Shown here: positions 11,769-12,097 of the stretch, piece by piece | How the letters are laid out: each line of letters begins with the position of its first letter | Position numbering within the stretch: position 1 is the first letter of the stretch | From: Nitrososphaerota archaeon | GTDB lineage: Archaea; Thermoproteota; Nitrososphaeria; Nitrososphaerales; Nitrosopumilaceae | Reading direction: 5' to 3' | NCBI GenBank assembly: GCA_016200035.1 | Contig: JACQFM010000045.1 | Location: 1 to 12,097 of the forward strand | DNA length: 12,097 nucleotides | The notes under the pieces: generated by a model | Seen by the model: the letters and a program-made list of their open reading frames with translations, nothing else | Told to the model about the DNA's origin: nothing | Databases searched by the model: none | Made by a program: the position numbers and the translations under genes

Positions 11769-12097
11769 CTATTCTAGTAGCTTGATCTTATGGCCGTGCT
11801 TGCTCATGATTTCTTGCACTTCATAGTCATCTACTTGATCAAAATCTCGGTAAAATTCACCAACTGCATTAAAAAAGAGCGGAGCATACAGAACTACAAC
11901 TTTGTCTGCGATTTCTTTTAGCTTACCAATAGTTTCCTTTGGTACTACTGGTATTGCAACAACGAGTTTTTTTGGTTTCTGTTTTTTTACCCAATGAATA
12001 GCTGCAAACATGGTTGCACCAGTAGCAATTCCATCGTCAACTAAAACCACCGTTTTCTCCTCTAAGTTGTATTCACTGCTTCCTCTGAATCTCACTA
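11769..12097 (-). CDS. Phosphoribosyltransferase family protein, C-terminal part (cut by window edge)
   Basis: About 109 codons are visible, ending at TAG 11771-11769; the 5' end lies beyond the right edge. The PRPP-binding loop is clear: VVLVDDGIATGATM, with the two acidic residues and the glycine/threonine turn of type I phosphoribosyltransferases. It is followed by LVVAIPVVPKET and the late block FFNAVGEFYRDFDQVDDYEV, typical of the predicted 'phosphoribosyltransferase' group whose substrate is not settled. I therefore give no specific substrate such as adenine or uracil. The GTG at 12095 is an internal Val codon, as the frame continues to the edge. Its position beside AMP phosphorylase and ribonucleotide reductase is consistent with nucleotide metabolism, but it is on the opposite strand and convergent. 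Confidence 0.85.
   Translation of the reverse strand, partial: VRFRGSSEYNLEEKTVVLVDDGIATGATMFAAIHWVKKQKPKKLVVAIPVVPKETIGKLKEIADKVVVLYAPLFFNAVGEFYRDFDQVDDYEVQEIMSKHGHKIKLLE

Noticed and set aside
1..12097. tRNA, rRNA, CRISPR array or transposase
   Set aside because: No cloverleaf, rRNA-like block, regularly spaced repeat or transposase motif was seen on either strand by eye. A dedicated search would be needed to exclude small non-coding RNAs.

Overview
The window looks like a chromosomal segment of an archaeon, most likely a Nitrososphaerota (Thaumarchaeota) lineage with an AT-rich genome. This is read from gene content: a group II chaperonin, an archaeal-type AMP phosphorylase, a PAC2-family protein, a cobalamin-type (class II) ribonucleotide reductase, an ATP-cone/Mrr-type nuclease and a 4xCBS protein with a ribosome-hibernation-like tail. 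It also fits the many TATA boxes placed 26-30 bp before start codons, as expected for leaderless archaeal transcripts. No rRNA, tRNA, CRISPR array or mobile element was recognised. The species cannot be fixed from the sequence alone.

Layout. At the left edge, on the minus strand, lie the 5' part of a malate/lactate dehydrogenase-family gene and, just upstream of it, a universal stress protein gene, probably one transcription unit (1-695). Divergent from these is a CBS-domain protein (852-2027), which meets the thermosome gene (2028-3668, minus) stop codon to stop codon with no base between them. Divergent from the thermosome is a plus-strand pair: a PAC2-family protein and a small Hsp20 (3789-4925). 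A second, larger Hsp20 (4961-5503, minus) converges on it, followed by a second universal stress protein (5686-6117, minus). From 6213 to 7196 is a stretch of very small genes: a 50-aa Cys-rich protein, a 47-aa charged protein, a plus-strand ORF of unknown function and a 38-aa Cys-rich protein that is a clear paralogue of the first. Next come class II ribonucleotide reductase (7309-9093, minus), a divergent AMP phosphorylase (9258-10817) with an ATP-cone/PD-(D/E)XK nuclease behind it (10861-11688), and the 3' part of a phosphoribosyltransferase gene (11769 to the right edge, minus).

How it fits together. Positions 267-6117 form a dense stress and protein-homeostasis block: chaperonin, two small heat-shock proteins, a PAC2-family protein, two UspA proteins and a putative ribosome-hibernation factor. 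The right third concerns nucleotides: dNTP synthesis, AMP phosphorolysis, a phosphoribosyltransferase and a nuclease carrying an ATP/dATP-sensing cone.

The most striking unexplained signal is a short dyad, TGAT-W-AT-Y-A. It sits about 28-30 bp upstream of the TATA box, and 56-59 bp upstream of the inferred start, of uspA-1, the thermosome, hsp20-2, uspA-2 and the AMP phosphorylase. It is placed symmetrically between the divergent thermosome and PAC2 promoters. It may be the binding site of an undescribed stress or global regulator.
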